Positions 10,535 through 22,900 of a DNA stretch of 64,000 nt are shown here, piece by piece (within the stretch, counting starts at the first letter, position 1; each line of letters starts with the position of its first letter). Position numbers and translations under genes: made by a program. The notes beneath the pieces were generated by a model. It worked only from the letters and a program-made list of their open reading frames with translations. It was not told where the DNA came from and did no database searches. Source of the stretch: Cafeteria roenbergensis (Eukaryota > Sar > Bigyra > Bicosoecida > Cafeteriaceae). The stretch is from contig VLTN01000066.1 of assembly GCA_008330645.1 (NCBI GenBank), positions 62,001 through 126,000 of the forward strand. The letters are read 5' to 3'.

Positions 10535-10745
10535 GGCGCCCGCCGCGGCGCCGGTGCCGCCGTTGGGGTTGGTTGCCTTGCCGCGCGCTGGCTCTGCCAG
10601 CGGTCGGTGGTGGAGTCCTTGCGGAAGCAATACATTCCCCGGGGCCCGCGCGGCGCGGAGCCGCGGACGGCTTGCCCGGCACAGCGCGCCCGCGTGCGCT
10701 CGCCCTGAGCCGGAGTCGAGTGGGCCCGCGGGAGGCACGGCACTC
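10535..10745. promoter_or_regulatory. Short shared promoter region, TMEM216 / TBC gene
   Basis: The two start codons face away from each other 211 bp apart, so both promoters must lie here or overlap the first codons. No TATA-like or other known box stands out. Confidence 0.45.
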
Positions 10746-12650
10746 ATGGCGAGCTCGGACTTCTTCGGCACGCTGTCAAAGCTGGGCGTAGCGCTCGGAA
10801 TTCACGGAGTGTTCGAGGCTGCCCCGGTGGCGGTGTCCGCGGCCTCCAAGAGGCCAGAGCCGGTGGAAGACAGCGCGCGCACGCTCGAAATCGTCAAGGC
10901 CGGGGCCAAGCGGCGGGTCGGGGCGTGGCTTGCCCTTGCGGCAATGCACCGCGACGGCGAGAGTGCCGCGCCTTGGTCCGGCCTGAGCTCCGTTCCAGAC
11001 CCCGCCGAGGACCCGTTCGCGTTGAAGTACGTCGAGCTGGTGCGGAGCGGGGTGCTGGACACGGGTCTGGACTCTCAAATGGCGGACGTGATTGACCGGT
11101 GAGGCTCCCCCGCCTGACAGTGGCGCACATTCGCAAACTTCAGCCGAGCGGGCGGCGGCGGCGCCTCGCCGAGCAGCGCCCCCCTCCCCTCCCCCACAGC
11201 GGCCACCCCGGTTCCCGCCGCCTCCCATCGTGGCAGCCGAGGGCGCGCCCGCCCCGACACGCGACCCGCCCACCGCTGCCCGCTGCTCGCTTCTCCCCGC
11301 AGCGACCTCGCGCGCACGCTGCCCGATTTCGAGGAGTTTCGCTCCAGCTCCGGGCTGGACGCCCTGCGCCGCCTGCTCCGCGCCTATGCCCTGGTGGACA
11401 AGGAGGTGTCCTACGTGCAAGGCATGAACTTCCTCGCGGCGCACTCCTACCTCGCGGCGGACAGGGCAGAGCCGGACGCGTTTGCTCTGCTCGTGGCCAT
11501 CATGGGCCCGTCAGAAGAGGATCTCCTGGAGAAGGGCCCCGCCGGCGGTACAAGCCCAACCAGCTCGAGCGAGAGCTCCAGCCTCATCGACGACGACGCA
11601 CCGGCACGTGCCGGAGGGGCTGCGGCGAGCGCCCGGGCCGCCGCTGGGGCGGACAGCGGCTGGGTGATGGTGGCGGCGCAGCGCCGCTTTGGGCTCCGGA
11701 AGCTCTACCTGGACACTTCGCACGGCCTTGCCGTCACGTCGCACATGATGCTGTCCGTGATCAGGCGGTTCCTGCCGCGGCTCTCCGCGTTTCTGGCTGA
11801 GAGCGAGGTGCTGCCAGTGCACTTTTTCGAGCCCCTGCTCACGCTCTTCAGCCTGCAGCTCCCTAAGGCGTCGCTCTGGAAGGTGTGGACCGCCTACTTC
11901 GAAGACGGCGACGCCGCGCTGCTTCGCACCCTGGTCTGCCTCCTCTCCGACCTGGAGCCGTACGTCCTGGGGGAGGCGGGGCCCGACCTTGTCGAGGTGG
12001 AGCATGCTGTGGCTGGCGGCTCGGGCGAAGGCTCGGCTGGCGCTGCAGAGGCTGCTGCTGCGGTCGGCGCGGGGGCGGCGTCGCGTCGCGGCTGGAAGGA
12101 GCGCAAGCCGCCATCTCGCCCGGATTTTTCCCGGACCGTGACGATCCTCAAGGCGTTCTCCGCGTACATGCAGGAGGACTCGAGCGCGCTGGCGGCCTTG
12201 CTCTCGGCGGCGGAGGAGGCTGCGGCGAGCGGGCGGCCCTTCGCCGGCGGGCTCACCACCTCGAGGGGCAGCGTCCCCCCAGCCCCCGAGCGCCCGTCGT
12301 CCGAGGCCGTCGCCAAGGGGTGGCGGCGCCCGTGCGGGCAGCTCCGGTTCGTGGCTGGGGGCCGCGCGCTGCTGAGGCCCAGGGCCGACGTCGCTGCCCG
12401 GGCTGCGCGGGTGCGCCTCAGCCGGGAGGACTCGCTGCGGCTGCGGATGGCGGCGGAGGAGGCGGTGAGGGCAGGGTACTCGGGGCTGTCGGGGGCGAGG
12501 CTGCCGGACCGGGAGCCCGACACGAGCGTCTCTGCGCTGCTGTGGTCCTTGGTCGAGCAGTCGGCCGAGGCGGGCACGCAGCTGCTTCGGCAGGCGCACG
12601 AGCAGGGTGCCGTGGTGGTGAGGGACATTGGTGCAGGCCTTTCCGTTTGA
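10746..12650 (+). CDS. TBC-domain Rab GTPase-activating protein, 2 exons
   Basis: Exons 10746-11098 and 11303-12650 give 566 residues; donor GTGAGG and acceptor CCCCGCAG, phase 2. The splice restores MADVIDRDLARTLPDFEEF, which contains the IxxDxxR arginine-finger motif, and YALVDKEVSYVQGMNF follows with the YxQ glutamine-finger motif. Both catalytic fingers are therefore present and the protein should speed GTP hydrolysis by a Rab. The domain continues through LLVAIMGPSEEDL..., a Gly/Ser insertion, then YLDTSHGLAVTSHMMLSVIRRF and FFEPLLTLFSLQLP. The C-terminal 200 residues are Ala-rich with charged helices and no further domain. MASSDFFGTLSKLGVALGIH is a natural start. The Rab partner cannot be told from sequence. 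Confidence 0.85.
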
Positions 12651-13172
12651 TCGCCCAGCGTGTTTGTGAGAGCTCGTCTGTGAGCGGTGCTTGTCGATGC
12701 GTGCGTGCGTGCGTGTGCGGGAAGGACGGGGCTTGGGGGGGGGAAGCAGCCGTGGCTGGACGCCCGCGAGAGTGGCGACATGGGGGCCAATTGCCAGTGC
12801 GATTGCGTGGCGAGGGTATTCACGTGGGAAAACAATGCTTGCGAAATGCACGGCGCGCTCGGCAGAGCACCCACACCAATGACGGCAGCCTGTTGTCGCG
12901 GGCCAGCGCGGGGAAGGCGCCCGCGGGCGCGACACCTTGGAGGGACCTCCTCCATCGGCGCGAAGGAGGCGTGCGCAGCCGGCGTTCCACTCTCGCTGGG
13001 ACGTCGGCTGGCTGGTGCGGACCGCCGGGCGTGGCGTTGGGCACGGGCTCAGGCCAGGGCGACGTTGGCGCTCGCTCGCTTGCAGCGCTGCGCACAAATG
13101 AACCACCTTGTGGATGGTTGGCGGTGGTGGACGGGGGCGGAGGGGGGAGGTGAAGCAGCCGCGGGGAGCTGC
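12651..13172. other. Convergent intergenic region, no gene seen
   Basis: This lies between the stop codons of the TBC gene (plus) and the hydroxylase gene (minus), so it should hold both 3' ends. A short GCGT repeat occurs near 12698-12716 and a G-run near 12735. A long plus-strand frame crosses it but is a shadow. Confidence 0.45.
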
Positions 13173-14404
13173 TCACCTGAACTCCCTCTGGCGAATCCAG
13201 ACCTGGCAGACCCACTTGGGGGACGTGGCCTCGAGGCCGCTGTGCAGGGCCAGCGTGTCGAGCCTGCCGTCGAGGGTGCACGGGAAGAAAACCAGCGCCG
13301 TGCCGCGCTTCGGGAAGAAGCGCTTGGAGAGCTTGGGGAAGTCGGTCCCGCCTCCGCCGTCTTCCACCGTGTTGAGGTAGATGAGCACGGTCGCAACCCT
13401 CTGCCCACCGGTGCGGGCACAGGCGCGCCCCGGCTCGTTGGTAAGGTCGAACGCGTCAAAGTGGGAGGCGTAGCGCTGCCCGTGGAGGTAGCGGCACACC
13501 TGGGCGGGCTCCTGGGTTGGCGATGGCTTGCCGGTGAGGGCGGCAATCTTCTCAGCCAGCCAGACGGTACCAGACTTGCGCAGGAACGTCGACGACGAGG
13601 TGCGGGTCGGGGCGCTTGTCTTGCCCTCGCTGCCGTCCACAACGATGGAGCGCTTCAGCCCGGGCGTGCCGAGCTCCATGAGACGGCTGCGGTCAGACAC
13701 CGGGGTCGCGAAGGAACAGCACGAGGCGGCAGCGCGCGTCACGCGACGCGAGAAGCGGCCAATTCGCCCGTGCGAAGGGAATGGCGAGTCCTGCATGCCT
13801 TGGCGTTGTTGCCGGCAAGGTGGAGAGAAGCGCAGTGCGGCTGGCGGCGGCGAGCGCAGCGTGGCGAGCGTGGTCGTGCGCCGCCAATCGACTCACTCGC
13901 ATTCCTCGCCGGTCAGGAAGTCGTCCACCGTGTAGATGGGCGGAAGGTCGTGGACCTTCGTGACCCCAGGGTAGTCTGCGGGCGCATGCGCTCCGAGTGC
14001 GAAGTGGATGTGCGATTGGGGGTGAGCTCGCACGGGGCAATCAAAACCGGGCCATGACGCCTGCGAGTCGCCACGCTCCTCCCCGGACGACCCGCCCAGG
14101 GGCCCGCCCGAGAGCCGTGCGGCGAGGGGGTCCCAGGCGTGGGATGCTCGTCTCATGGCCGCCTCGGGGGCGGCCTCAGGGTCTCCGGCAGTGACCGCGC
14201 GCGACAGTTCCAACGAGGCTAGCGTGTGTTGCCAGATGGGCTCGAGATGGAGCCGGCCAGGTCGGTCTCTCGGGCCGACACGCGCTTCGGCTCACCGGGG
14301 GTGAGCGGCAGGTAGAACTCTGGCTTTCGCTCCTCGTCGTCGAGATAGCGGGGCTCGAGTTCCGGGTCGATAGGGGCCGCTGCGGGCTCGGCGGCAGCTG
14401 CCAT
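13173..14404 (-). CDS. Prolyl 4-hydroxylase-like 2OG-Fe(II) dioxygenase, 3 exons
   Basis: Exons 14296-14404, 13897-13975 and 13173-13686 join in phase to 233 residues. The first intron (320 nt) runs GTGAGC to GCCCGCAG and the second GTGAGT to GACCGCAG. The P4H alpha-subunit pattern is complete: IYTVDDFLTGEEC at the start of the domain, RTSSSTFLRK, the iron ligands in ASHFDAFD, the third ligand in LALHSGLEA, and the 2-oxoglutarate lysine in SPKWVCQVWIRQ near the C-terminus. The enzyme should hydroxylate peptidyl proline. There is no signal peptide: the N-terminus MAAAAEPAAAPIDPELEP is Ala/Pro and acid-rich, so it may act in the cytosol or nucleus. An alternative start at 14156 would skip exon 1 but reads junk. 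Confidence 0.85.
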
Positions 14405-14654
14405 GGTTCCGACTTGCGAACGCTGAGGCGAGACTCGAAGGGTGGGGGCGAGCTTGCCCGAGCTCGTCAGGCAACGAGTGCCGCGGAAGAGCAAGCGCAC
14501 AGGCGCTGGATCACGCCCCCCGCGAAGGAGGTGCGAGGAGTGCTGGGCATGCGCGGGACGACTGGCAATCCAGCGTTGCCGGCAACGACGCTGCGATCGA
14601 ATGTTTGCTGCGCTTCCGAAGATGTCCCGGCGAATCACACTCGGCGCGACCGCT

Positions 14655-15964
14655 TCAGGGCCCCGCCGTGCTCGCGCTGCGCACACACAGGTCCCATCGC
14701 CAGCACAGACGCTCTCCCGCGGCCAAACGCGCGCACCCGATGCCCGTATTGAGCGAGTCGGGAAGCCCAACCCAGGGCTCGGGGCAAACGAACCCAACCC
14801 CAGCCTCGTCGCTCGCCTTCCGCCCCCAAAACACAAATGCACAACCCCGCGCAAGCTCCAGGGAACGGGCCGTGTCGGTCACGTACTCGCCGCCTGTTGC
14901 TCCCGGGCCCGCAGGCTTCTGGATAGTGGGGCAAAATTGCCGGACCGTGGCACACAGGGAGCCGTCCTCGCCCGCCCCCCCCACTTGGACCTCGCCCACC
15001 ACCGAATCGCAGAGTGCCCTCGCGGCACCATCCGCGCTACTCGCTGGCAGTGGTGGCGCAAAGGGGTCGCCGAACGCAGCCACAGCGTCCAGCCCTCCAG
15101 CTTCGTCCGTCTCAGGGCGCCCGCTGCATCCCTCGCCTCCAGCCGTGCCGGGGGCTCGCATCCAGGGAGGGAGCTCAGCCACGCGCTCTACTTGCGCACC
15201 GGGGAGCAGGGGGATGCCGACGGGAGAGCCCCGAGCGGCGGGTCCGGCCCTGAGGAGGAGGCTTGGAGCCGGCCCGCCTGCTGCCTTCCCAGCCCACGGC
15301 ACTGCCAGAGAGAGGTGATTCCCAATCGATACGGGGGCCACCTGCCCGTCTGCTGCCGCCGGGCCAGCGTCCACAGTGTACTCCACGCTGAGGGTGTCGC
15401 CGTGTACCGAGAAGCGAGCCGCCAGCTGAGCCTCGAACGGCCAGTCCGCCCCGTCAGGGACGCGGCAGCCGCCTTTGCCGCTCGACCAGGTTGCTGTGAC
15501 CACGCCGTGCTCCGTGTCCAACGCGAGAGGGGTGTGGCAGCCGGAGAGGAAGCCGTGCGTGGGCATGCTGAGCCCGCGCGCCGACCCCGCGCTGTAGACA
15601 CCGCCTCGCTGGCGCCCGACCGCCGGGAACAGCTGCATGCCTGTTGTCACGAGCACGCGGGAGCAAAGGCGCTCACAGCAGCCATCACGAGACGCACAGG
15701 TCGCGATTGCCCTGCCCAGTTTCCGGCTCCGTTGCGAGGCCCACCGACGAGCCCTGGCTCACATCCCCCTTGCCATCCCAGAGGCGGTTCCGTCCCATCG
15801 TCGTGGGGCCCCGAGCCAGTCTCCCTCCCGCGCGGGTTGTGAAGCAGTTCAACTCCGCCAAAGCGCAAGCTTAGCACGTCCGCTCCGGAGGACGACACCA
15901 CCGCCTCAAGCCCGTCCGCAGCGCCAATGACCGCAAGGGCCTCATCGCCAACGGCCATCGCCAT
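14655..15964 (-). CDS. Aldose 1-epimerase (mutarotase) family protein, 2 exons
   Basis: Exons 15763-15964 and 14655-15640 give 395 residues; donor GTGAGC and acceptor ACAACAG, phase 1. The splice yields GWQGGCMQLFPAVGRQRGGV, matching the GG..(L)FP.(V/F)GR core of galactose-mutarotase-like enzymes. The catalytic His is likely in SMPTHGFLSG and the catalytic Glu in VCPEPWVGLPDSLNTG near the C-terminus. These enzymes interconvert alpha and beta anomers of free or phosphorylated sugars. The overall pattern resembles the LacX or hexose-6-phosphate mutarotase branch more than classical GalM. There is no targeting signal; MAMAVGDEALAVIGAADG is a natural start, with a second ATG two codons on. An Ala/Gly-rich insertion of about 60 residues lies in the middle. 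Confidence 0.82.
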
Positions 15965-16176
15965 CGGGTCGCGTCGTTTTGCCCGCAGCCCCGGGATCTG
16001 TGCAGCCGCCGCGCGTGGCCAGTCGAATATTTGTCGGGCTCCGGTGATATGATTTCGGATTGCGAACCGAGGCACAGCAACGTATGAACGCACAGACACA
16101 CGCACCGCTCTCACAGCACAGAGTGCGACACAGGAGGGCATCGATCAGGCCGGTGCGGGGCAAGGCGCGCTGCGAC

Positions 16177-19100
16177 TCATGCACGGCCGCGCTTGGGGTT
16201 GCGCTTTCCCGCAGGCGACGCCTTCCTTGCCGCCGGGGCAGCCTTCTTGGCCGCAGGCGACGCCTTCTTGGCCGCAGGCGACGCCTTCTTGGCCGCAGGC
16301 GACGCCTTCTTGGCCGCAGGCGACGCCTTCTTTGCCGCGGCGGGCTTCTTGGCCGCCTTCTTCGACGCCGTCTTGGCTGCCTCATCCTGCTCCTCGATGG
16401 CATCGCGCTTGGCCTCCATGCGACGAACCCAGTTCTTCTGCTTGCTCTGGCCGCGCACCACCAGCTTGAGGTCCTTGCGCTTCCGGTTGCTCAGCAGCAT
16501 GGACTGCATCTCGATCTCCTCCTGGCGCGCGCGCTCGCTGGCCTCCGTGGCCGCACGGGCCTTGGCACGCTTGGCGCGCAGCTTCGACTGCGCGGACGCG
16601 GCAGCAGCAGGCTTGGTCTCCTCCTCTTCTTCGTCGTCCTCGTCCTCGTCGTCCTCCTCGTCGTCGTTCTCATCATCGCCACTGTCCTCCTCAGCCTCCT
16701 CCTCCTCGTCGCTGCTGTCGCCCTCGAGGTCCTCGTCATCCTCGTCGGCCTCCGGAGCACCGGCACCCTTGAGGAAGCCGCGAGCGATGAGCGCCTCGGC
16801 AGCCGCAACAGCCTCCTCCTCCTCCTCCTCCTCGGAGTCCATCTCCTTGTCCTCCTCATCGGCGTCCCCCGCAACGGGGGCCGCGTCACCGCTCGCGACG
16901 CCGTCGCGCACCTCCACCGCGCTGCGAAGGCGATCAAGCTCCAGACGGTAGTCCGGGACGTAGCCCTCCTTCTCGTCCTCGATGAAGGGCGAAAGGTGGG
17001 GGGGCAGGGAAGCGCCCGGGCGGTAGCGCTCCAGGGGCAGCAGGATGCGGTTGTTGGCAGAGTCAAAGATCCACTGCGGCTGCACGTACTCGCGGCCCGG
17101 AACGGGCGCACGCTGCGAGAGGTCGGGGCAGGGGCAGCACACACCGAAGGGGGAGCGGTCGAGCAGGCGCTCGCCATGCAGAGCATCATGGGCTGCGATG
17201 GGGGCCTCCGCAGCGACCACTTGCTTGCTCTCGCACGCTATGCAAACTCACAACGGTGACACGGTCGATGACGTGGTGGGTGATGCGAGGGTCGTCGGCC
17301 TCGATGGTCGAGCCGGGGCCGTCCCAGCCGACGCGGCCAGCAAAGGCGCGGACGACGAGCTCAAACGGCTCGCGGGGGACCTGGAATGGGGGGGGGGTGA
17401 GCCACACACGGGATGGACGAGGGTTGGGGCAAATGCAACACTTGCAGGGCAATGCGGGCACGGCCGAACGAGGGGGGGGTGCGCAAGCAGCAGGGGCGTC
17501 AGGGCGTTCTCACCTCGCGGTTCAGGAAGACCACCAGGCCGCGGAAGAGACGGCGGCCACGGCGCTCGCGGAGCACGGCCTGGCGGCGGCGCTCGGCAGA
17601 AGCGGCAGCCTGTGCCTCGTCCTCCTCTTCACCGTCCACCTCAGGCACGAGCACGCGGCCAAGCTCCTCCGCCTCGGCGTCCTCCATTTCCTCGTCCCCG
17701 TCCAGCGAGCCGACACTGCCTGCGACGGAGTCGTCGTCGGCATCCTCGTTGTCGCCGTCGACGGAGGCACCGGCCATGACCCGCAGGCCGGCCTTTCCCT
17801 CCACGCCGCCGGAGCGGGCAGCCTCGCGCAGCACGGCGCCCATGCCGCGGCGAGCGGCGGCCGTCACAGCGGCCTCGCGCGCCTCGGCGGAGTCGGCGGT
17901 ATCAGCGGCACGAGCGCGCTTTGCCGCGCCCTGGCCCTCCTCCTCAGTGTCAGCGTCGTCCGACTCGACGTCGCTGTCCTCATCAGCGTCCTCCGGCTTC
18001 TCGTCAGAGACGGCGTTGGACGAGGCGGCGGCCGCAGCCATAGCGCCGCGGTCCAGGCGGGCGGAGCGCACAGCTCCCTGCGAGAAAGGCATCAATTTGA
18101 GGCAAGGGGGGCAGCGAAGGCATGACAGGTCTCGCGACAGCGCAGGCGCCGCCCGGCGATGGCTGGTGTGGCCACCAATGTGCAACTGCCGCGGCCGGCA
18201 CCGATTGCCTTGGGGGACTCACGAGCATCACACCGGCCATGTCAGCGCCCTCGTCGAGCACGGGAGGGTATGCGAGACCGTGGTCGTTGTAGAGCTTGAA
18301 GAGCACAAACTTGAGCTGCACCTCGTACAGCTCGAGGAACGTGAGGAGGATGCGGTAGTCAACGTCGTCGGGCATAGGCACCGAGAAGCGGTGCGGCATC
18401 GTCCAGGTCACTGGCACGCCGTGGAATGAGGCCTGTGGGGAGGGGCAAGGTCGCGCATTGCGAAGAGGGCAGGGGGGTGGGGGGCAGGCTCGATTCGTTT
18501 TGGACGTGGCGAAGATCTCGGAAGCAAGAAAGGAGCCGCCGGGCACGCAGCTGCGCTGCGCAACGGAGGGAGGAGCGCGGAGGAGGCTGGAGGGCTCACC
18601 TGGAAGTAGTAGCCCTTGACGCTGATGAACGCCTTGCGAAGGGAGCGAGCGCGCACCGTGATGTGCTGCCACTCGCGCACGAGGCGCGTGGCCGTGTGCA
18701 CGCGCTCGGCCTCGATGGGCTTGTCGGCGGGCAGCGTGGCGAAGAGGTGCACCATGCAGAGAGCGTCGTCGATGTCGGCAAGCGCGTCGAGGAACCGGGG
18801 GTACCGCTCGCGGATGAGGTGGTCGATGCGGTAGACGGGCCGGTTGGCCGCCAGGTGGCGGGCCTCGGTGAGCTCGTCCTTGCCAGCGGCGCGGCGGACC
18901 TTCTTCATGAAGGACTTGAGCTCGCGGAACTTGTGCAGCACCGGCTCGTGGGCGAGGAAGCCCACGTCCTTGACGTGGTAGTAGGTCTGGCGGTGGGACG
19001 ACCCGGCGGGCATCTTCGGGGGCGCGCGGGGGTAGATGCCCTTGAGGATGCAGAGGCGCCTGCAGAGCGCAATACGGAAAGACGGGAGAGACGAGCGGAG

Positions 19101-19574
19101 GGAGTGGGGCGGGCGGGCATGCAGTGGGCGCGGCAGCGGCGGTTGCAACAACAGCAGCGCGACCGACACCGCTCCCCTTGGCGCAATCGAGCTCGCGGCA
19201 AGCCCGTCGCCGCCCCGCATCGAACCACGGCTCACCTGAAATCACGAAGCGAAATCTGCAGGCGCTTCACGGCCTGGGTGCGCGTGACGTAGTTGGCGGT
19301 CTCTGCGAGGCCAGCGACAGCAGCGAAGAAGGGTGCGAAGGCGTCGGCGATGCAAACAAGCCCGCCTCGACCGAAGGCCGCGCTTCAGCCACCCCCCCGC
19401 GGCCCGCTCAGGCACGTTCGTACAGCACTGCGCGCCAAGCTCACCTGCCAGCTCTCCCTTCTTGACCTTCTTGCCGAAGCGGGTCATGAGCTGCTTCTGG
19501 CTCATCTTCGAAGGCGCCAACTGGTGGCCCTTCTGCCGCGCCTTGCTGTCGCGCGAGTACTTGGCCTTGGGCAT
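16177..19574 (-). CDS. PES1: Pescadillo (PES1/Nop7) ribosome-biogenesis factor, 7 exons
   Basis: Exons (minus): 19445-19574, 19236-19302, 18600-19059, 18223-18432, 17514-18077, 17252-17380, 16177-17112; all six junctions keep phase, total 831 residues. Family matches run in order: [112 protein letters not shown], and [20 protein letters not shown] in the BRCT domain. PES1 works with BOP1 and WDR12 in the nucleolus to process 27S/32S pre-rRNA for the 60S subunit. Acidic runs follow the BRCT domain, as usual. The last 90 residues are unusual: an Ala/Lys tail with repeated KKASPAA, like a linker-histone tail. Known relatives are about 580-600 residues. Confidence 0.92.
16209..16340. repeat. 21-bp minisatellite in the 3' end of PES1
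   Basis: About five near-identical copies of a 21-bp unit (plus strand gccgcaggcgacgccttctt and one g) stand in tandem and encode the heptad KKASPAA of the PES1 tail. The ends of the array are diverged. Confidence 0.85.
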
Positions 19575-19963
19575 GATAAAAAGGCGAGGGCACGGAGTCC
19601 TAGCTCGTCAGCCGCCACCTTCCGGCCTGGCGTGCTTCGCTTCGTTGGCGCGAGGCGGCCGCAGAGCAGAGCCAGTGACGACACTGACAGAGCCAGCAGC
19701 CACGCGCTGATTTGGCGGCGCTCCCGCGGCCGCAGGCGGCCCACCACCGCTAACACAGCGGGGGGATTGCTTTCGACCGGTGCATGCGTGTGGCGCGGCG
19801 GATGCCAGGGGCGGTCAGGGAGCTTCGGCCTTGGCACGCGCCCAGTGCGCGAAATTGGCGAGTGCTGCAACTGGCACAACACCCAATTTCGAGGCGTTCA
19901 CAAAGCCCATGGGGCAGCAGCTCGACACAGGGGTGCAAGCAGACTGACGGAGGGCCCCTGCTG
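19575..19963. other. Intergenic, no gene seen
   Basis: This lies between the PES1 start and the stop of the next minus-strand gene. It includes the PES1 promoter and 5' leader. No supported open frame and no recognised box were seen. Confidence 0.4.
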
Positions 19964-22900
19964 TCAGGCAGGGGCGAATTTGGCGTCTGGGCTAGCCGAG
20001 GCTCGCACGCCCTTTCCGAGGCGCTCCGAGCTGCCCCACGAGCCCGACGAACGCCCGCCCGCCGGCCGCACAGCTTGCTGGGGAGTGAGAGACGCCGAAA
20101 TAGGGTCGGGCCAGCTGCCCGCGGGCATCGGCTCCTCGTCACCGGCCATGTCATCGGCGCCCCAAGCCGGCTGCGGGAACTGTCCCGCTGCTGCCGCCGC
20201 CTCCGCCGCCGCTGCCGCCGCGCCAGCTGTCGTTGCGGGCGCCCCGGCGAACGAGCCGACCCCGGCGGCGTACCCCCCCTGCCAGTTCTGTCCCTCCCCG
20301 GCTGCGTCATAGCCCGCGTAGTGGCTGCCGTCGGCAGCGTAGCCAGCGTACCCGTCCGCGCCTGCAAACCCTCCGGAGTGGCTGCCTGCGTAGCCGCCAC
20401 CGCCCCCTCCATACCCACCATCGCCGCCGTAGCCCTGGTCTGCGGTTGCGTACGCACCGTATCCGTCGCCAGCGTCCCCCTGCGCATACTGCGCCTCCGG
20501 CTCGAAGGCTGCCGCCCCAGACTGAGGTCCGTACGCGCCAGCGGGCAGGGCTGCCGGATCGTAGAACCCCTGGCCGTATGCCTGTGCGGCGTATGGGTCC
20601 TGGTACTGTCCCCACGCACCGGCGTCAGGTCCGGCGGGCTCGAAGCCGCCCCCTGCGCCGCCCCCGACTGCGTGGTCGAACGCCTCCACCGCGCTTGCAG
20701 CGTCACCACTGTTCGACGGACGGGCGGCTTGCGAGGCGGCGACATGTTGCTCTCGCATGAGGCGACGCACACCAACAGCGTCGCGTGCTCGAGACCTGGT
20801 CAGGCCGGTGACTGCGTCGTGGGCGCGCACGCTGCCGTAGCCCCAGTCCCGCTCGACCTCGTCCTCGCTGGTGCTCCCCTCGCCGTCGTCGTCCGAGTCG
20901 CGATCATGGCCCCTTCGTCCCGACCGCACGTCCGAGTTGGACCCCGCTCCGACGGCTCGGCGGGCCGCCTCCACCAGGAGCCCCATCACGCCGCCATCAT
21001 CGCGAAAACCGCTGCCACCCTTGCCCCTGCCGCGGCCACGCCCGCCCCGGTCGCCTGCCTCGCTCCCGCTGCTGTCCGCCTCCCTCACCATCCGCGGCGG
21101 CCGCGATCCGCCCGCCAGCGACACGGACTCGAGCGGGCCGCCGATGGGCCGCGGCTCGCCTCGCCGCCGGGCGAGCAGGGCTGCCTCGCGGTCTCGCCGC
21201 CGCCGCATTCCCTGGATCAGGAGCCCCCAGCTGTCCATCTTCCCCGTTCCCTGGGCTGGCAAGCCTTCCGGAACCCTGCCCGCGGCAATGTCCTCCTCTG
21301 CCCGCCGGGCCGACTCGGCAAGCTCAGCCTCCTGCCTCGCCCGGGCAGCGTCCACCAGCGCCTGCGCCACCTCGCGCCGCAAGGCGGTGGGGTCAATGTC
21401 GGGCATGTCACCGGCATCGGCCCCGGCACCTGCGCCCTCGCCGGCCTCGCCGTCGTCCGTGCCCGCGCGCGCCGATGACCTCTGCCTGCGGCGCTCGCTG
21501 CGCACCTGCCGGAGCGTTTGCGACACTGCCTGCGCAGCCGCGTCCACCTCCTCCGCCGACACCGTCACGTCCGGCCCCCGGGCAATGTTGCCCAGCACGC
21601 GAAGAAACTCTCTCCGCGGCGTGTTCCCGAACGGGCCGATGTTGGACTCCATGTACCCGGCTATCACGCCCAGCAGGCCCATTCCCGCAAGCGTGGCCAC
21701 GGCTAGCTGCACTGCCGGCGGAATCTCCCCCGGCCAGATCCGCCACCCGGCCCAGCGCAGCAGCATCGCCGATGACGCCCCCCCGGCGAGGGACACGAGA
21801 ATCTGGTGCGGAAAGAGCGCCATCGAGTAGAGCCGCAGCGCCAGCAGCAGCAGCAGGTACACCCAGGCGCCAGCCACGGCCCACCCGCCTCCGAGCGTGA
21901 GCGCGGCCGAGGTCAGCGCCCACGGCCCCACCCACAGGTCGAGCGCAGGGAGGGCGTGAACCGAAGCGCGCGGCATGAGGGCCAGCGAGGGGAGCACCCT
22001 TCCGGGCGACGCCGCCGCCCAGGTGCCCCGGAGGAGGGCACCAAGCAGCAGGCCCCAGAGGATGAGGCTGGCCGCCGTCACGAAGAAGTGGAACTTGAGC
22101 CACGGCAGAGCCGCCACAGGGAGGATCCACACGAGGAGGCCGATGTCCTCCAGGGGCCGCCGGGAGAGCAGCGAGTCGAGCACCCGGCGCCATCGGCGCG
22201 GCAGGCCGGCGCGGTAGGCGCGTACCCTGAGGAGGAGCCGCAGCTGGGAGCGGAGCCAGGGGGCCACTTGGTCCAGCCGCTCGGCGTCTGGGCCGGCGGG
22301 GTCGGCAGCGTCGCGTCCGGCGTGGCCGGCGGTCGCGTCGCTCGGGCGGCTGCGGTGGCGGCTGCGGTGGCGGCTTCGGCGGCTGCGGGAACCGGAGGCG
22401 GGGGGCCTTCCCGCGGCGTTCCCACCGCGGCGGCGCCGGGCGCCTGCCGCCGTGACTGGGTTGCTGTCGTCGTCGCCTTCATCAGCAGAGCTGCTGGCCG
22501 CCGCAGCGCCGCCCGTGCCGCCTCGGGCGAGTCCCCGGCCCTGGTTCCACCAAGACCCCGGGCCGCCAGAGGCGCCGCCGACCCGCCGCCTGGAGGCGGT
22601 AGGGCGGCTGCGAGGGCGAGGGAGGGGCCCACTTGGCAGCTCCGGCTTGGGGGCCGAGCCAAGCAGAGACTCCTGCTCCGTGGCAGAGCCCTCGCCCACC
22701 CCCGCAGCTGACGCGGCTGCCGGGGTGGCGGCCTGTGCGGGCCGGGAAGCCTGCCGGTGCGGCGTCGCCGGGAGCTGTGGCGGGCCTGGCGAGGGGCCAG
22801 GGGCACTGTCGATAGGCTTGGGCAGAGGGTGGCGCTCAGCACGGGGCTTCGCCGCCTGGGGCACGGGCACCGAGGCGCGATCGGCCCCTCCCGCAGGCTT

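Noticed and set aside
12687-14057. 456-codon plus-strand open frame
   Set aside because: It is antisense to the well-supported hydroxylase exons and starts in noncoding DNA. Its composition is Arg/Gly/Ala shadow text, and GC-rich DNA gives many such frames.
13893-14213. Hydroxylase start at MRRASH (14156) or upstream TTG
   Set aside because: This text is intron-like. The exon at 14296-14404 joined to 13975 keeps phase with consensus sites and gives a cleaner N-terminus.
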